64,000 nucleotides of DNA from Acanthosoma haemorrhoidale. Its lineage: Eukaryota; Arthropoda; Insecta; Hemiptera; Acanthosomatidae. Within the stretch, counting starts at the first letter, position 1; each line of letters begins with the position of its first letter. A program made the position numbers and the translations under genes. The notes beneath the pieces were generated by a model that saw only the letters and a list, made by a program, of their open reading frames with translations, did not search any database and had not been told where the DNA came from. The stretch lies in the NCBI GenBank assembly GCA_930367205.1, contig OV884011.1, forward strand, positions 165,891,226-165,955,225. Reading direction: 5' to 3'. Shown here in pieces: positions 1 to 10,784 of this stretch.

Positions 1-1667
1 TTAATCAAATAAAAAGATATTTATGTTCTCAACCTGTGTTGGAAATATTCGACAAAGATTTACCAATAAAAATCTTTACAGATGCATCTTTAGAGGGTAT
101 TGGGGCAATATTAAAACAGACACAACTAGACGGTAAAGACAAACCGGTGGCATATTTTTCAAAAAAACTAAATGAATCTCAAAAACGGAAAAAGGCTATA
201 TATTTGGAATGTTTCGCTATGAAAGAAGCGGTTAAATATTGGCAACACTGGCTAATTGGAAAACAATTCACTATTTACTCAGACCACAAACCTCTAGAGA
301 ACATGAATATTAAATGCAGGACAGATGAAGAATTAGGTGACCTCGCATATTACCTATCTCAATATGACTTTACAGTAAAATATATACCTGGTAAAAAAAA
401 TGTAGAAGCGGACTGTTTGAGCCGAAACCCTGTATTAGAATCAGAAGATAACAAAGAGGAACTATTGAAAATAGTTAATTTAATACAAATAAAAGATATA
501 GTTGAAGACCAAGAGAAAAATGAAACGATAAAAGCAAAGAAACAAAATCTACTATATAAAAATAAGATCTATTATAAAAAAATGAAGAAACATGAAAAGA
601 TTATCCTCTCAGAAGAATTTAGTAAAAAATTTATAAAAAGGGTACATGAAGATTTATGCCATATTGGGATCAGACAATTGCAGAAAAAAATAAGTCCAAT
701 ATATACCGCTAAAAACCTAACTAAAAATATCATAAATATTTGTAAAACATGTGAAATATGCATAAAAAATAAATCACGATGTCAAGGAAAATTTGGATTA
801 ATGTCACAACTGGGACCAGCAACAAAACCATTTGAGATAATGTCAATGGATACTATAGGTGGCTTTGGAGGATCTAGGTCAACAAAAAAATACCTACACC
901 TTTTAGTAGACCACTACACAAGATATGCATTTATTGAGACATCGAAAACACAAAACGCAAGTGATTTTATAAAACTAACAAAGAAAGTACTAGAGACAGA
1001 TGAGATTGGAATAATTCTGACAGATCAATATCCGGGCATCAATTCAAGAGAATTTAAACAATATTTGCAAGAGAATAACATTAAACTAATTTTTACAGCT
1101 GTGAATACACCATTCTCCAACGGCTTAAACGAAAGATTAAATCAAACAATAGTAAATAAAATAAGATGTAAGATAAATGAGAAAAATAATAAGAGAACAT
1201 GGACAACAGTAGCAAGAGAATGTATACAGAAATATAATGAAACAGAACACTCGGTTACAGGTTTTGCACCAAAATATTTACTGGATGGTACAAACGTCAG
1301 TATTCTACCAAATGAAATTAAAACAATAGAAAAGGAAGACAAGTGGATTGCTGATAGAAGATTAGCATTAGAGAATACAATAAAATCCCACAAGTACAAC
1401 AAAAAGATATTTGATAGAAATAGGAAAATGCAAGAGTTCGAGATAGGAGACAGGGTATATGTAGAACACGGAAATAGACTGAATAGGAAGAAATTAGACG
1501 AATTAAAAATAGGCCCTTTCAAGATAATAGAGAAATTATCAAACTCCATTTATAAGATTGACACTGGCAACAGAAAAACAGAATCAACTTTATTCCACAT
1601 AACAAAACTACAACCCGTAACAAGAGAAGATGAAGTAGAGGAAAACGAATACGAAGATAACTTGTAG
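1..1667 (+). CDS. Ty3/gypsy pol, 3' part: RNase H and integrase (5' end outside window)
   Basis: Open from the window edge to the stop at 1667; the first ATG in frame is at 36, but the reading frame certainly starts upstream. The N-terminal part is a gypsy RNase H (FTDASLEGIGA, then an acidic residue in YLECFAMKEAV and YSDHKPLE). Next is an integrase zinc-binding HHCC region (HEDLCHIG ... CKTCEIC), then a catalytic core with D272 (SMDTIGG), D330 (LTDQYPG) and E366 (GLNERLNQ), counting from the ATG at 36. The D-E spacing is exactly 35 residues, the canonical DD35E pattern. The basic C-terminal tail (DRVYVEHGNR, KIGPFKIIEKL) resembles the usual gypsy integrase end domain. No internal stop is present, so this half of pol could encode active domains. 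The reverse transcriptase lies outside the window. A purine-rich tract and candidate LTR follow within 50 bases. Confidence 0.9.
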   Translation, partial: NQIKRYLCSQPVLEIFDKDLPIKIFTDASLEGIGAILKQTQLDGKDKPVAYFSKKLNESQKRKKAIYLECFAMKEAVKYWQHWLIGKQFTIYSDHKPLENMNIKCRTDEELGDLAYYLSQYDFTVKYIPGKKNVEADCLSRNPVLESEDNKEELLKIVNLIQIKDIVEDQEKNETIKAKKQNLLYKNKIYYKKMKKHEKIILSEEFSKKFIKRVHEDLCHIGIRQLQKKISPIYTAKNLTKNIINICKTCEICIKNKSRCQGKFGLMSQLGPATKPFEIMSMDTIGGFGGSRSTKKYLHLLVDHYTRYAFIETSKTQNASDFIKLTKKVLETDEIGIILTDQYPGINSREFKQYLQENNIKLIFTAVNTPFSNGLNERLNQTIVNKIRCKINEKNNKRTWTTVARECIQKYNETEHSVTGFAPKYLLDGTNVSILPNEIKTIEKEDKWIADRRLALENTIKSHKYNKKIFDRNRKMQEFEIGDRVYVEHGNRLNRKKLDELKIGPFKIIEKLSNSIYKIDTGNRKTESTLFHITKLQPVTREDEVEENEYEDNL

Positions 1668-1717
1668 GTGCAGTGTATGAATATATTATTTAGGATTTTC
1701 GCTCTTAGGGAGGGAGA

Positions 1718-2080
1718 TGTAATGAAATGACATTTCATTAATTCAAAATTGCCGCGCTTCGCGCGTTCATAAGTTGTCAGTGAAAGTTGGTAGAGGGCAC
1801 AGCGGTCGGAGTGATACGGGGATTCAAGGGCAGATGATAGTCAGATGATTTGTTGTTAAGATAATTATTATAAAAACTTGTAGAGAGATAAATGAAGGGA
1901 TATAATTGAGGAGGCGATATTAGTGAACTTTAAATGTCGTTTCTTTGTATTTTCAGGTGAGATAAAAGTGTAATTGTCATAGTTAAACGATAATTGTTGT
2001 AATATTGTTAAGGCGTGTTAAATAAAACAAAACTTTGTATTTTCAGAGAAACAATTTGTGGTTTATTTTGAAAATCCTCA
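1718..2080 (+). repeat. Candidate 3' LTR of the first gypsy element
   Basis: The pol stop at 1667 is followed by a purine-rich tract (aggga gggaga, 1708-1717), then TG at 1718, which is how a 3' LTR normally begins. A polyadenylation-like AATAAA lies near 2021, and the segment can end at ...CTCA at 2080. The left end is well placed; the right end is a guess because the 5' LTR is outside the window. Just inside the left end is a perfect palindrome, 9-bp arms at 1721-1729 and 1731-1739. Confidence 0.45.
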
Positions 2081-2983
2081 ATAATATATCTTATATATAT
2101 ATTATTAAAATATTTATTATCATATATTTTTTATATAATTTATATTTTATTTTTAATCTTTATATTTAACTTTTACTTTATCTTAAGGTTCTGTTAATAA
2201 AAATAGGATAATTCTGGCAAAAGGAATAATTGTTTGTAACCATTCTGAAATGGAACAAACGGTTTGTTGTACAGTTAGTTTAGGAAATAATTGTATAATG
2301 TAATAATCAATAATTTGTATAGTACATTAAGTTGAGATTATAGCCAAACGAACGTTGTAGGGTTCCCTTAGCGAGGTAAGGAGACCGATAAGGGGGTCTT
2401 ATCGTAACAGGTGCAGGCGGATAGGGCCTCGTTTACACCCAAAAGTGAACATTCCGATGTCTAGACTAGTTAATTTGGACTTATTCATTCATGGGTGAGT
2501 TCTAATAGTTACAACTGTCCCCTGTAGAGTTCAGCAGTTAACGGCCTCGGAGAAATCCCCTAATGGCAGGGGGCCGCACTAAGACAAGAACTACTTACGT
2601 TTCAAGTTTTTGATATATAAGCCCCTGATAAACCGGGGTCGAGAGCAGTTGTTGAGAGGCGTTACTGAAGGTGAACCTAGTGAGTTAGTACCAAGTACCA
2701 GAGAGAGAAGCCACGACTTGCGTCCAAGGTAGGAATGTTTACATTGCTTACAATCGGACCCAACTCAGGGAGAGAGAATCGGTTTGAGCTTTGGGGAGTG
2801 GATAGAAGCAATTTCCTCCGGTTGAGGAAGTTTCAAATGTTAATAAATTTTAATTGGGGTTTTTATAATTTCATGACATTCTGATTAATCTTCATTTTAG
2901 TACGTAGGAGGGAAAGTCATACAGCGTTCGTTGTTTTTGTATTAACTTGTATTATTTGAGGTTTCAAATAATGTTTTATAATT
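2081..2983. other. No gene seen; AT-rich then GC-richer repeat-like DNA
   Basis: 2081-2330 is very AT-rich. 2338-2870 is GC-richer, with direct runs such as gataagggggtcttatcg and no open frame. Composition resembles LTR or leader sequence of a retroelement, but no partner copy was found in the window, so it is left unassigned. Confidence 0.4.
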
Positions 2984-3850
2984 TTGCACCATGCTGATGA
3001 TTCTAGCTTTAAGTATTGCTTTACATGTCATATTTTTGCATACCACACTAACCGAGTGGTGTTAGAAATGTCAGTGGACAACATCCTTGTGTCGGTAGAC
3101 AGACAATATTACACGCTATTGCACGAGAGAGACTTGTCACGTTGCCGAAGATCTCAACCATGGGTGTGCCCCGCCCAGTTCCCCTTGGTGGGACGCAGAC
3201 GGACGACTTGCCTGAGCACTCTGTTTTTCGGCGATGAAGAAAACAATAAATCACTGTGCCGATGGACGGGCTCTACGGGAATCAAACTAGCCACCTGGGT
3301 TTGGGATGAGAGAGGGGAGAAGTGGTTGTTCAGCATGAATGAGCCAACCAAAGCAACCATACAGTGCAGAAACCAACATCCCCGGGAGATTACACTTGAA
3401 GGTGACGGCGAATGGGAAGCAATAGACGCATGTACCATCAAGACGGCTGACTATTGGTTGCTGCCCAGGTCCAGGGGTACGACACGTGTAAAGCTGACAA
3501 AGGAGATACGAACTCTATCGCGCTGCGGCTGAATATGCAAGGAGAACCAACGAGACAAGCCGACCTGGAAGAAGCTTGGGCGACCCTAGAGAATCAGGGG
3601 GGACTAGGGGAAGGTCAATGGGGGGCTGATGAAGTAAGAATCTCCACCCTGGCCAGCGCCTAGGAGCCGTAGACGTTGGACTTGGATTGCAGCAACGGCT
3701 TCAGTGCTCCTAGTACTAAGCGCCTTAGGAGCCTGGGGACTACGGAGGTGGATGGCCAGCAGACGGAATGGAGATGCAAGGGCCATAGAGGAGTTGACGA
3801 AGAAAGCAGTGCATAGACCGAGCGGGAGTAAAGAAGACGAGAAGTGATGA
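2984..3850 (+). pseudogene. Env-like (errantivirus/baculovirus F-type) glycoprotein remnant
   Basis: A 182-aa frame (2984-3532) carries the cysteine and motif pattern of the surface protein of insect envelope-bearing gypsy elements (a PWVCPAQFPL type segment, CRW, TIQC, then DACTI). After the stop at 3530-3532 the reading continues in another frame (3454-3663), then returns to the first frame from 3662 as a hydrophobic segment (WTWIAATASVLLVLSALGAW) followed by a basic tail and stop at 3849. That end has the form of a membrane anchor with a short cytoplasmic tail. In-frame stops and frame changes show it is dead. The 5' part of the protein was not found. Family assignment rests on motif memory only and is moderate. 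Confidence 0.55.
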
Positions 3851-4140
3851 AAGTGTGGTGTGGTCATAGTGTAGGGTAGGTTAAGTCAAAATAAAACGTC
3901 GAAGCTCCACGGTACGACGGGTGAAAGAGTGTTGAGTATATACCATTCCGCAATGCACCGGGGTTTTGAAGGCTCAGGTCTTCCCTTTCATCCTCTATCT
4001 CTTTTTATCTTCGATGTGAATAAACTTAAGATAGATTAGATTACTGGTGGGGCTGTTATCTACACTTCCTAGAAAACTGATATAAAAAAGAAAGTATCGA
4101 TAAAAGTAATAAAATAGAGAAAGAAGGCTTAAGAAATAAA
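3850..4140 (+). repeat. Candidate LTR and leader between env remnant and gag
   Basis: Lies exactly where an LTR should be: after an env 3' end and before a gag frame. It contains AATAAA-type signals near 3889 and 4018. TGGTGGGGCTGTTATC near 4047 might be a primer-binding site, but it does not match a tRNA 3' end that I can name. No second copy of this LTR is in the window, so ends are not defined. Confidence 0.3.
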
Positions 4141-5110
4141 ATGGAGGAAAATACAAGTAAATTGTCAAGTAACTCAGGTGAACCTAAATTAGTAATTGAT
4201 AATGAGATAATACAAATAATAAGTAGTAATAACAAATTAGAATTTCAAAATTTTAAAAAATCTGACCCGATTGAATTTTTAAATAAATTAAAAAATACAA
4301 TAAATAAAAGCTTGGATTGGAATAAATTAGAATTTAAAATTTCAGCCCATTTAAGTGAAATCTCCTTTTGCTAGTTCAATATGAACAAAATGAAGTTTAA
4401 TAAATGGGAGGAATTTGAAAGTAATTTCAGGGATGTTTTTTGTGGTAAGGATTATACAGAATACTTGATTTTGATATTAAACGGTAGTTATTTAAATCCG
4501 CAAGAATATTTATCAGAATTCTCTACACGTATTATAACAATGGATATTTTAAATGAAGAATCCACTTCAAATGTTCATAAGACATTTTGGTCAATCGGTC
4601 TATAACCTTTGCATAAACCGAAAAGTTGAAAAAGTGGTTGAATTATTTTTATTACAAAATTATTTGAATTATTATACATACAAAATGGTCGATTCAACAG
4701 ACCATATCAGAATTATAATGGGGAAAATAGAAACAAATTTAAGCATTATCAAAGTAGTAATTTTAAAAATGGTAATAGTCAAAACCAATTTGAAAATAGC
4801 CAACAATCAGGATTTAAAAGCGGGGTTACAAATAGAGAAACAAAATTTGACAGAAGACCCTATTAACAAAAGAATTATGGTCAGGGTAGATAGGGAATGA
4901 GACAAGATGAGGAATTTGAACAAAATGACAAAATGATTGAACGACAAATTCAATGTAATAGAATTGAAATGCAAAATAATAATAATCAAGCTAATTTCGA
5001 CAATATTGAAGTAATTAGAAATGAAAACGATATGTTGATACCAAAAAATAAATTGACAACACATGCGATGGTACATCAGAACCCCATACAAAATGAAGTA
5101 AACTGACTAT
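4141..5110 (+). pseudogene. Gypsy gag remnant (second element)
   Basis: Four overlapping broken frames (4141-4374, 4381-4605, 4553-4900, 4897-5106) read as one decayed gag. The second has the W-x2-F-x3-F-x2-F-type helix of LTR-retrotransposon capsids (FNKWEEFESNFRDVF). The later part is very rich in N, Q, K and E, as in many AT-rich insect gag C-termini. No zinc knuckle is left. The protease of the same element follows at 5111-5333 and continues beyond the nested insertion, at 10948. Stops and shifts make it non-functional. Confidence 0.6.
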
Positions 5111-5333
5111 ATGAATTTGGTAATGAAGATTATGTAGTAAATAACCTTTTTGAAGATAATTTGTTAGTTGATGAACCAATTGAGAAAGTTGTAAAAAATA
5201 ATATATGTCCAATAATAAATATTTATTTTGGCCAGATTAATAATCAAGTACTAATTGATACAGGAGCTGAAATTTCAGTAATCAATACAAATTTTTTTGG
5301 AAAAAATAAATCAAAATTTAGAAATTAGAAACT
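5111..5333 (+). pseudogene. Retroviral-type aspartic protease, first part, split by nested element
   Basis: Reads through a leader (LLVDEPIEKVVKN) into IYFGQINNQVLIDTGAEISV, with the DTGA catalytic triplet of an LTR-retrotransposon protease. The frame stops near 5326, a few bases before the 5' target duplication (5334-5338) of the nested gypsy element. The other half of this protease reads on at 10948-11076. The host element was therefore a gag-protease-bearing gypsy element that was later interrupted. Confidence 0.7.
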
Positions 5334-5338
5334 GTTAC
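5334..5338. repeat. Target-site duplication GTTAC, left copy
   Basis: GTTAC directly before the 5' LTR; the identical pentamer directly follows the 3' LTR at 10943-10947. Five base pairs is the usual size for LTR elements. Confidence 0.85.
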
Positions 5339-5495
5339 TGTTAGGTGGTAACATTTGTAAGTTATAACCTAAACCTGGTTGTTACCTCCAGAGCTTTTTA
5401 TATAAACCGATTACTCATGGTGTATTGCATGTGTGCACTAATTAATAAACTTAATTCTTTTGTTAACTTGTGTTATTAATTATTACATCCAAACA
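5339..5495 (+). repeat. 5' LTR of nested gypsy element
   Basis: 157 bp, starts TGTTAGGTGG and ends CCAAACA. Contains a TATA-like TTTATATAAACC (about 5397-5408) and an AATAAA near 5446, giving U3, R and U5 in a very short LTR. Confidence 0.9.
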
Positions 5496-5506
5496 TGGCG
5501 CAGTCG
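5496..5506 (+). other. Primer-binding site
   Basis: TGGCGCAGTCG immediately follows the LTR CA end. This is the type of primer site found in many insect gypsy elements, generally ascribed to tRNA-Ser. Confidence 0.75.
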
Positions 5507-5544
5507 TTTTAGTTTAAACTGAACAACCGGACGTGATATTAGCC

Positions 5545-6467
5545 ATGGAGCTCAACAAACCCTCAGAATTCGACGTCAACGTGGATAACATCTCCGTGAG
5601 CTTTAGAAGATTCCGGACTGAAATAGAAGTTTATTTTGTAGCCACAGAGACTGAGAAGAAATCGCGAGAGGTCCAAGTAGCAAGACAGAAAAACTTATTG
5701 GGATCCGATGGTTTAAAACTTTACTCCACAATCACGACGTTAAAACCAGGTAATGAAACACTAATTTCTATTTTAGACGTCCTAGAAAAGCATTGCACCC
5801 CACAGAAAAATGAGACAATGGTGATTTATAAATTTTTTAGCAGAAAGCAAGCAGCAAATGAACCATTTGAACGGTATTTTACTGATCTAAAATCACTAGT
5901 AGCGCCTTGTGAATTCGGTGAACAAGAAGAAAAATTGTTAAAATCCCAAATAATTCTTGGACTTTATGACAAAAGTACTCAAAAGAAAGACTTTTGAGAG
6001 AGGACCCTTCATTGGAAAAAACAGTTAATTTTTGTAAAACAGTCGAGATGGCAGAGCTCAACATGAAAATTTTAAAAGCACCACCACCAGTGAAAACACC
6101 GATTGATACGTCGACGGAGATACTCAAAGTAAATCGGAAGCCACAAATGAAAAGACCACCAGAGCTCCGGGACCGTCAGGATAGTTTATATGCTTGTGAT
6201 CGCTGTGGCTTCAACCATGCTAAAGGACAGTGCCCAGCATTCGGTAAGCAATGGTTGCAAAACAATGCATCGGATATTAAGCGTAATAATCGCATTCGAC
6301 AGGCTCATGAAGTGGTGGAGTTGAGTAATGATGCTTTTAAGTTGGATTCTTTAAACCTGTGTGCCTGTGATGCTATCACTCAGGGGAAAGATGAATGGCC
6401 TTGCTTAAAGTTAACAATCAACCGATTAATTTTAAACTCGATACTGGATCCCAAGTTAATGTTATAA
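5545..6467 (+). pseudogene. Gag of nested gypsy element (frameshifted)
   Basis: Starts at the ATG at 5545 (MELNKPSEFD), which sits just after the primer site and leader. The capsid-like first part runs to a stop at 5995-5997. The reading continues in another frame from about 5985 (REDPSLEKTVNFCKTVE). It carries one zinc knuckle (CDRCGFNHAKGQC); the second knuckle expected after PAFGK is gone. A single slip in the A-rich run near 5985 explains the break. The second frame reaches the protease overlap at about 6395. Gag would package the element RNA in virus-like particles. Confidence 0.75.
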
Positions 6468-6682
6468 CAACTACTGCTCTTCAGAAACTTGATGCTGACT
6501 TAAATATAAGAAAAACTGATGTACTTCTTGAATCCTTTGGTGGATTTGTTATTCGACCGATCGGCTGTGTTGATCTTGATCTTCAAAAAGACAGTGTGAA
6601 AATAAACGCCCCATTCATGATGACAGAACACCACTTCTGGGACTACGTTCCTGTGTTGAGCTTGGACTTCTTCGTCGGATAG
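6395..6682 (+). CDS. Protease region of nested gypsy pol
   Basis: Ninety-five codons. LKVNNQPINFKLDTGSQVNV carries the DTGS active site of retropepsins, and the flap and C-terminal part (PIGCVDLDL) follow. The frame ends at 6682 just before the RT region, which resumes in another frame at about 6683. In gypsy elements the protease cleaves the gag-pol polyprotein. The ATG at 6395 is internal; the real protein would have been made as a fusion with gag. Confidence 0.75.
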   Translation: MALLKVNNQPINFKLDTGSQVNVITTTALQKLDADLNIRKTDVLLESFGGFVIRPIGCVDLDLQKDSVKINAPFMMTEHHFWDYVPVLSLDFFVG

Positions 6683-7716
6683 ACACGGTTACTGTCCCAG
6701 TTGATGATTTTTTCAAACAGAATCAGGATGTCTTCAGTGGACTAGGATGCTTCCCAGACATATGCAAGTTAAAACTCAGTAAAGATGCTACTCCTAAGGC
6801 AAATCCAGCTCGTAGAGTTCCTTATAAAATAAAGAATAAATTAAAAACTTGCCTAGACGATTTATTGCATGTAAACATAATAGAGCGAGTGGATGAGCCT
6901 TGTGAGTGGATTAATAATCTTGTGATTGTAGAAAAACCTGACTCTTCACTAAGGTTGTGCATTGACCCCCAACACTTGAATAAGTATTTGGTTAGAGACT
7001 ACTATGAAATTCCTACCTTAGAGGAAATAAGTTTGAAACTGGCTAACAAAAGTCACTTCTGTCTTTTCGATTTAAAAAATGGGTTTCATCAAAATTGACT
7101 AGGTGAGGAATGCAGTAAGTTATGTTGTTTTAGTACACCATTTGGCGTTTTTAAATATCTAAGAGCCCCTTTTGGTTTGACAGTTTTGCCAGAATTCTTC
7201 CAAAAACTAACATATAAGTATTTCGGTCACATAAAGAATGTTTTAGTTTATTTTGATGACATTTTGTGTTGTGCTAACTCTGAGGAGGAGCTTAGGCAGA
7301 CAGTTGGGGAGGTTGTTTCTGTTGCTAGAAAATACAATATTAAATTCAATTCTGAGAAAATTCAATATTTTGTTAACGAAGTCAAATATCTCGGGTTTTT
7401 ATTTAATAAGCATGGTCATAGACCTGACTCGCAAAGAATTCAATCAATAATAAATTTAGAGCCACCAAAAAATGTTAAAGATCTTCAAAAAATTTTGGGA
7501 ATGGTTAATTTTTTAAGAAACTTCATACCTAATCTCTCTGATTTAATAGCCCCTTTTACATCCTTGCTTAAAAAAGAATCCGTTTGGCTTTGGACTAAAT
7601 CTCATGATGAAAATTTTAATAAATTGAAATCTGTTATCTCAAATATAACATTACTTGCTTCTTTTGACCCTGTTAAGACCATTGAGATAAAAGCTGACTC
7701 TAGTAATTATTATTAA
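6683..7716 (+). pseudogene. Reverse transcriptase of nested gypsy element (stops inside)
   Basis: All gypsy RT landmarks appear in order: ARRVPYKIKNKLK, IIERVDEPCEWINNLVIVEK, LRLCIDPQHLNKYL, the first palm aspartate in CLFDLKNGFHQ, then CCFSTPFGVFKYLRAPFGL, and the catalytic VYFDDILCCANS (about 7246-7280). The thumb and connection follow (KYLGFLFNKHGHRPD, LGMVNFLRNFIPNLS). A TGA at 7096-7098 right after the first palm motif cuts the protein, and there is another stop at 7714-7716 beside a short AT-rich local duplication. Catalytic residues are still readable. Confidence 0.85.
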
Positions 7717-8110
7717 TTAATTATTATGCTGTTGGTTGCTCATTAATACAAGAAGGAAAGCCTGTTTTGTATGCTAGCAGAACTCTAACTACTTGTGAAC
7801 AAGAATATGCACAAATTGAAAAAGAACTCCTTGCTATAGCATTTGCATTAAAAAAACTCCACAACTTTGTTTATGGACACCCTAATGTGATTGTTTACAC
7901 AGATCATGCTCCCCAAACGTCTATTATACAAAAGGATATCAACAAAATAAAAAATAATCGACTCAGACGGCTTAGATTGAAAATTTTACCATTTAAGTTT
8001 GAGCTTAAGTATCTCCCAGGGAGGTCTATGGTTATTGCTGACTTATTGCCAAGGAATATTATTGCAGGAAATGTTGCAGATGATGTGTCAATGAGGGATG
8101 CTGTACACAC
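7717..8110 (+). pseudogene. RNase H of nested gypsy element
   Basis: Follows the RT after a small AT-rich insertion at about 7710-7730. Shows KPVLYASRTLTTCEQEYAQ, EKELLAIAFALKK and VIVYTDHAP, then RSMVIADLLPR, the usual gypsy RNase H series. The first aspartate motif is in the RT C-terminus (KADSSNYY), so the domain is cut by the stop at 7714. Read in frame from 7767 to 8540 together with the integrase zinc region. Confidence 0.75.
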
Positions 8111-9642
8111 TGTAGGTGTTTTATTTGATTGCTCTGACCAGCAACTTATACATTTAAAATCCGAAACAAATTTGGATGAAACGTTAAACCAAATTATTAA
8201 GTACTACAGTAGTGGTTGGCCAAAATCTCTAAAATGTAGTGGAGATCTAGCTCATTATTTTAATATAAGAAATAGTATCACAGTAGAAAATGGCTTAATA
8301 TATTATGATGAAAGGTTGGTTGTTCCCCCGTTGTGTAGAAAAAACATTTTGAACTTACTGCATGAAACACATCTTGGCCTTAACAAGATCAAGGAAAAAA
8401 TAAAACAATTCTTTTACTGGCCTGGCATTTTGTCTGATGTGACGAACCTTGTAATTCTTGTACCGTTTGTCAAAGATTCCAAAGGTCCAATATTAAAGAA
8501 CCTCTGCTATATTAAAGATACCACCTATCCCATTCTATAAAATTGGTATGGATATTTTTGAATTTCGTAACATGCACTATTTGGTTGTGGTGGACTACTA
8601 TTCTAGATGGTTTGAGTTAAAGAAACTCAAAGACAAAACGTCATCGTCATTAATAGTGTCTAAAGCCAATTTTCGCCTCTTACGGAATCCCCAAAATCAT
8701 AGTCGCTGACAATAATCTATTTAGCTCTTTTGAATTTAAAAAAATTTCAGACCAGTGGAATTTTGTCATAACAACATCGAGTCCCCATTATCCCAAAAGT
8801 AACGGTCTTGCAGAAAAAGCAGTAGGGTTGATGAAATCCATGCTAAAAAAATGTCACCATGAAAATGATGACTTAGATTTATATTTACTTAACTACAGAA
8901 ATTCTCCTGTTGCCGGATTACAATATTCACCTTCCCAACTCCTTCAGAGTAGGACTCTTAGATCAAAACTTCCTATAAGAGATAGATAGCTGTCTGGCAC
9001 TTCATGTTGTTGATGATCCACAAGTTTATGATAAAAATTCTCAAAAGACCCATTATAATCAGCACAGCAGAAAATCAGTAGAATTTAACGAGGGTGATAA
9101 TGTTTTAGTACAAGACAAGTATACTAAGTTGTGGGAAAGAGCACTCATTGTTAAAAAGCTTAAATTTAGGTCATATTTGGTAAACATTAATGGCAAAATG
9201 TATAGGCGCAATTCAGTATTTATTGAGAAATACAATGCTCCTCCATCAGAGGATGCTGAATACAAACATAACGATTTTGATTTTGACGAAACTGTTGATG
9301 TCTCGAATAATATAAGTGCAGTATCTGTTCTTATCAGCTTAATCTCTGGTACGACTCCCATCGAGGGTCCAGAAGATTAAACTGATTTTTGGGAAATGAC
9401 GGAGTGCTAGGGGCTTGCTCCACCTCTGTCGTGGGTTGACCCGGTATTGCAGTACCTCCGGGAACGACCCATATAAATGAAATCACTGACTCAATTAATT
9501 AATTAATTTAATTGAGTCAATAAACGAAACAAATGTTGAAGATTTAAATAACTCTGGTTGTTCCTTGCCATTGAATTTACCTGACTCTATTACAACTAGA
9601 TCAGGTAGAGTAATTAAAAAACCAGAAAGGTTAGATTTGTAA
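8111..9642 (+). pseudogene. Integrase and pol C-terminus of nested gypsy element
   Basis: The zinc-binding part is partly kept (HETHLGLNKIKEKIKQFFYW) but its CxxC pair is lost and the frame ends at 8540. The core continues in other frames: MDIFEFRNMHYLVVVDYYSR, IIVADNN and HYPKSNGLAEKAVG, the last with the catalytic glutamate. The C-terminal part (9129-9380) keeps a basic domain. After an inserted stretch with a hairpin (about 9381-9520) the typical gypsy end, ITTRSGRVIKKPERLDL, finishes at 9642. Several frameshifts and stops make it inactive. Confidence 0.75.
9487..9519. repeat. Perfect 12-bp hairpin in pol C-terminus
   Basis: TGACTCAATTAA at 9487-9498 pairs with TTAATTGAGTCA at 9508-9519, with a 9-base AT loop. 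It sits inside the extra segment that interrupts the pol C-terminus. Confidence 0.8.
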
Positions 9643-10784
9643 AGTGTGTATTTGTAAGCTCTTGCTCTGTAATTTTGTGGTTAAACCTTTATTTTCTAAT
9701 AATAATGTAAGGATCGGCGTCTGTTGGGACTGTTAGATTGTGAAAGGTGAATAACGAAACCAACAGACGACCGTTTGCCTTCAGGGCCTGGTAATGAAGC
9801 GGAATAGGAGACTGCACGTGCTAAGATGTTCTCGGAAGGTAACGAAAACAGCTGATAGTTAATAGCACTCTCCTATTTGTTCTACGAACTTAACCGTGGG
9901 AACATGGCCCGACCCTGAACAAACCTTGTTTATTGGCCCTTAGTCATCCCTACTTACGACGACCACGCCCTGGTCGCACGCGAGTAGGGTGATAGTAATA
10001 AAAAGCAGTCAGTCCGTGTTTCGGTGTGGTTGGAAGAGGTTACGGTAGTGATTCAGTGAGAGACAAACCATTCATATTGTAGGGGCAATGAGGATACCGG
10101 ACTGGATCAAAGGTATGTGGACTTTTCTTTTCCGTCTGTAACATAGTTGCCAGCTAAATGGAGCATGTGGCTGACTGTCAAATCCCGACTTTACTTATCA
10201 ATTAACGTTAGCAATGTGTTAAGAGCGATGTATCATTTTCTTTAAAATTTTGTATTGGAATTAGAATTGAATGACATTTTATTTTAATTAGTAGTGGCTA
10301 AATAGTAGCTTCCGTAGTTGTGTCAGAGCTGGTAATCTTGTAATTTTTGTTCATTAAATCACCCTTTAACTTTAAACTTGTTATTCCTTTTAATTGGTTA
10401 CCCTTCCCTACTTTCTCCTAAGATTCCTAAGATCCTAGTCGGGGCGGTTACAATAAGTATTTTTATTTTTGTTCTTTATTTTATTGTAATTACTTCCAAA
10501 TAATTTGTTACAAATTAGATCATAAGTTACATACTATATGAACATGATTGTAAGTTAAATGTGACCTACAGGAGTAAGAGCCACTAATCCCAAATCACCC
10601 TGATAAACACTGGAAAGGTATAAATAGAGGATTATGTTTCTAATAAAGTCAGTTGTTACCCAGTCTTTGAGTGTTTCATTTCATACCAAACTTATTCTTT
10701 TTTTTTACTTTTTCCGATCCCACACACTTAAGTTGTAATATATACTATATTTTTATTTTTGTATTTAAAACTTAAGGAGGGGGA
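9643..10784 (+). other. Non-coding 3' region of nested gypsy element, with LTR-like sub-block
   Basis: No open frame of note. 9710-10450 is of mixed composition with leader-like sequence. 10545-10690 has a core-promoter layout: TATAAATAGAGG at about 10619 and AATAAAG at about 10641. It looks like a small solo LTR, but neither its ends nor a target duplication are clear. The stretch is far longer than a normal gypsy 3' untranslated part, so later insertions are likely. Confidence 0.4.

Noticed and set aside
1142..1549. 135-codon minus-strand frame over the gypsy integrase
   Set aside because: Antisense shadow of the clear integrase frame.
2984..3850. Functional env gene or endogenous virus
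   Set aside because: Stops and frame changes break it, and no intact envelope start was found. Annotated only as a remnant.
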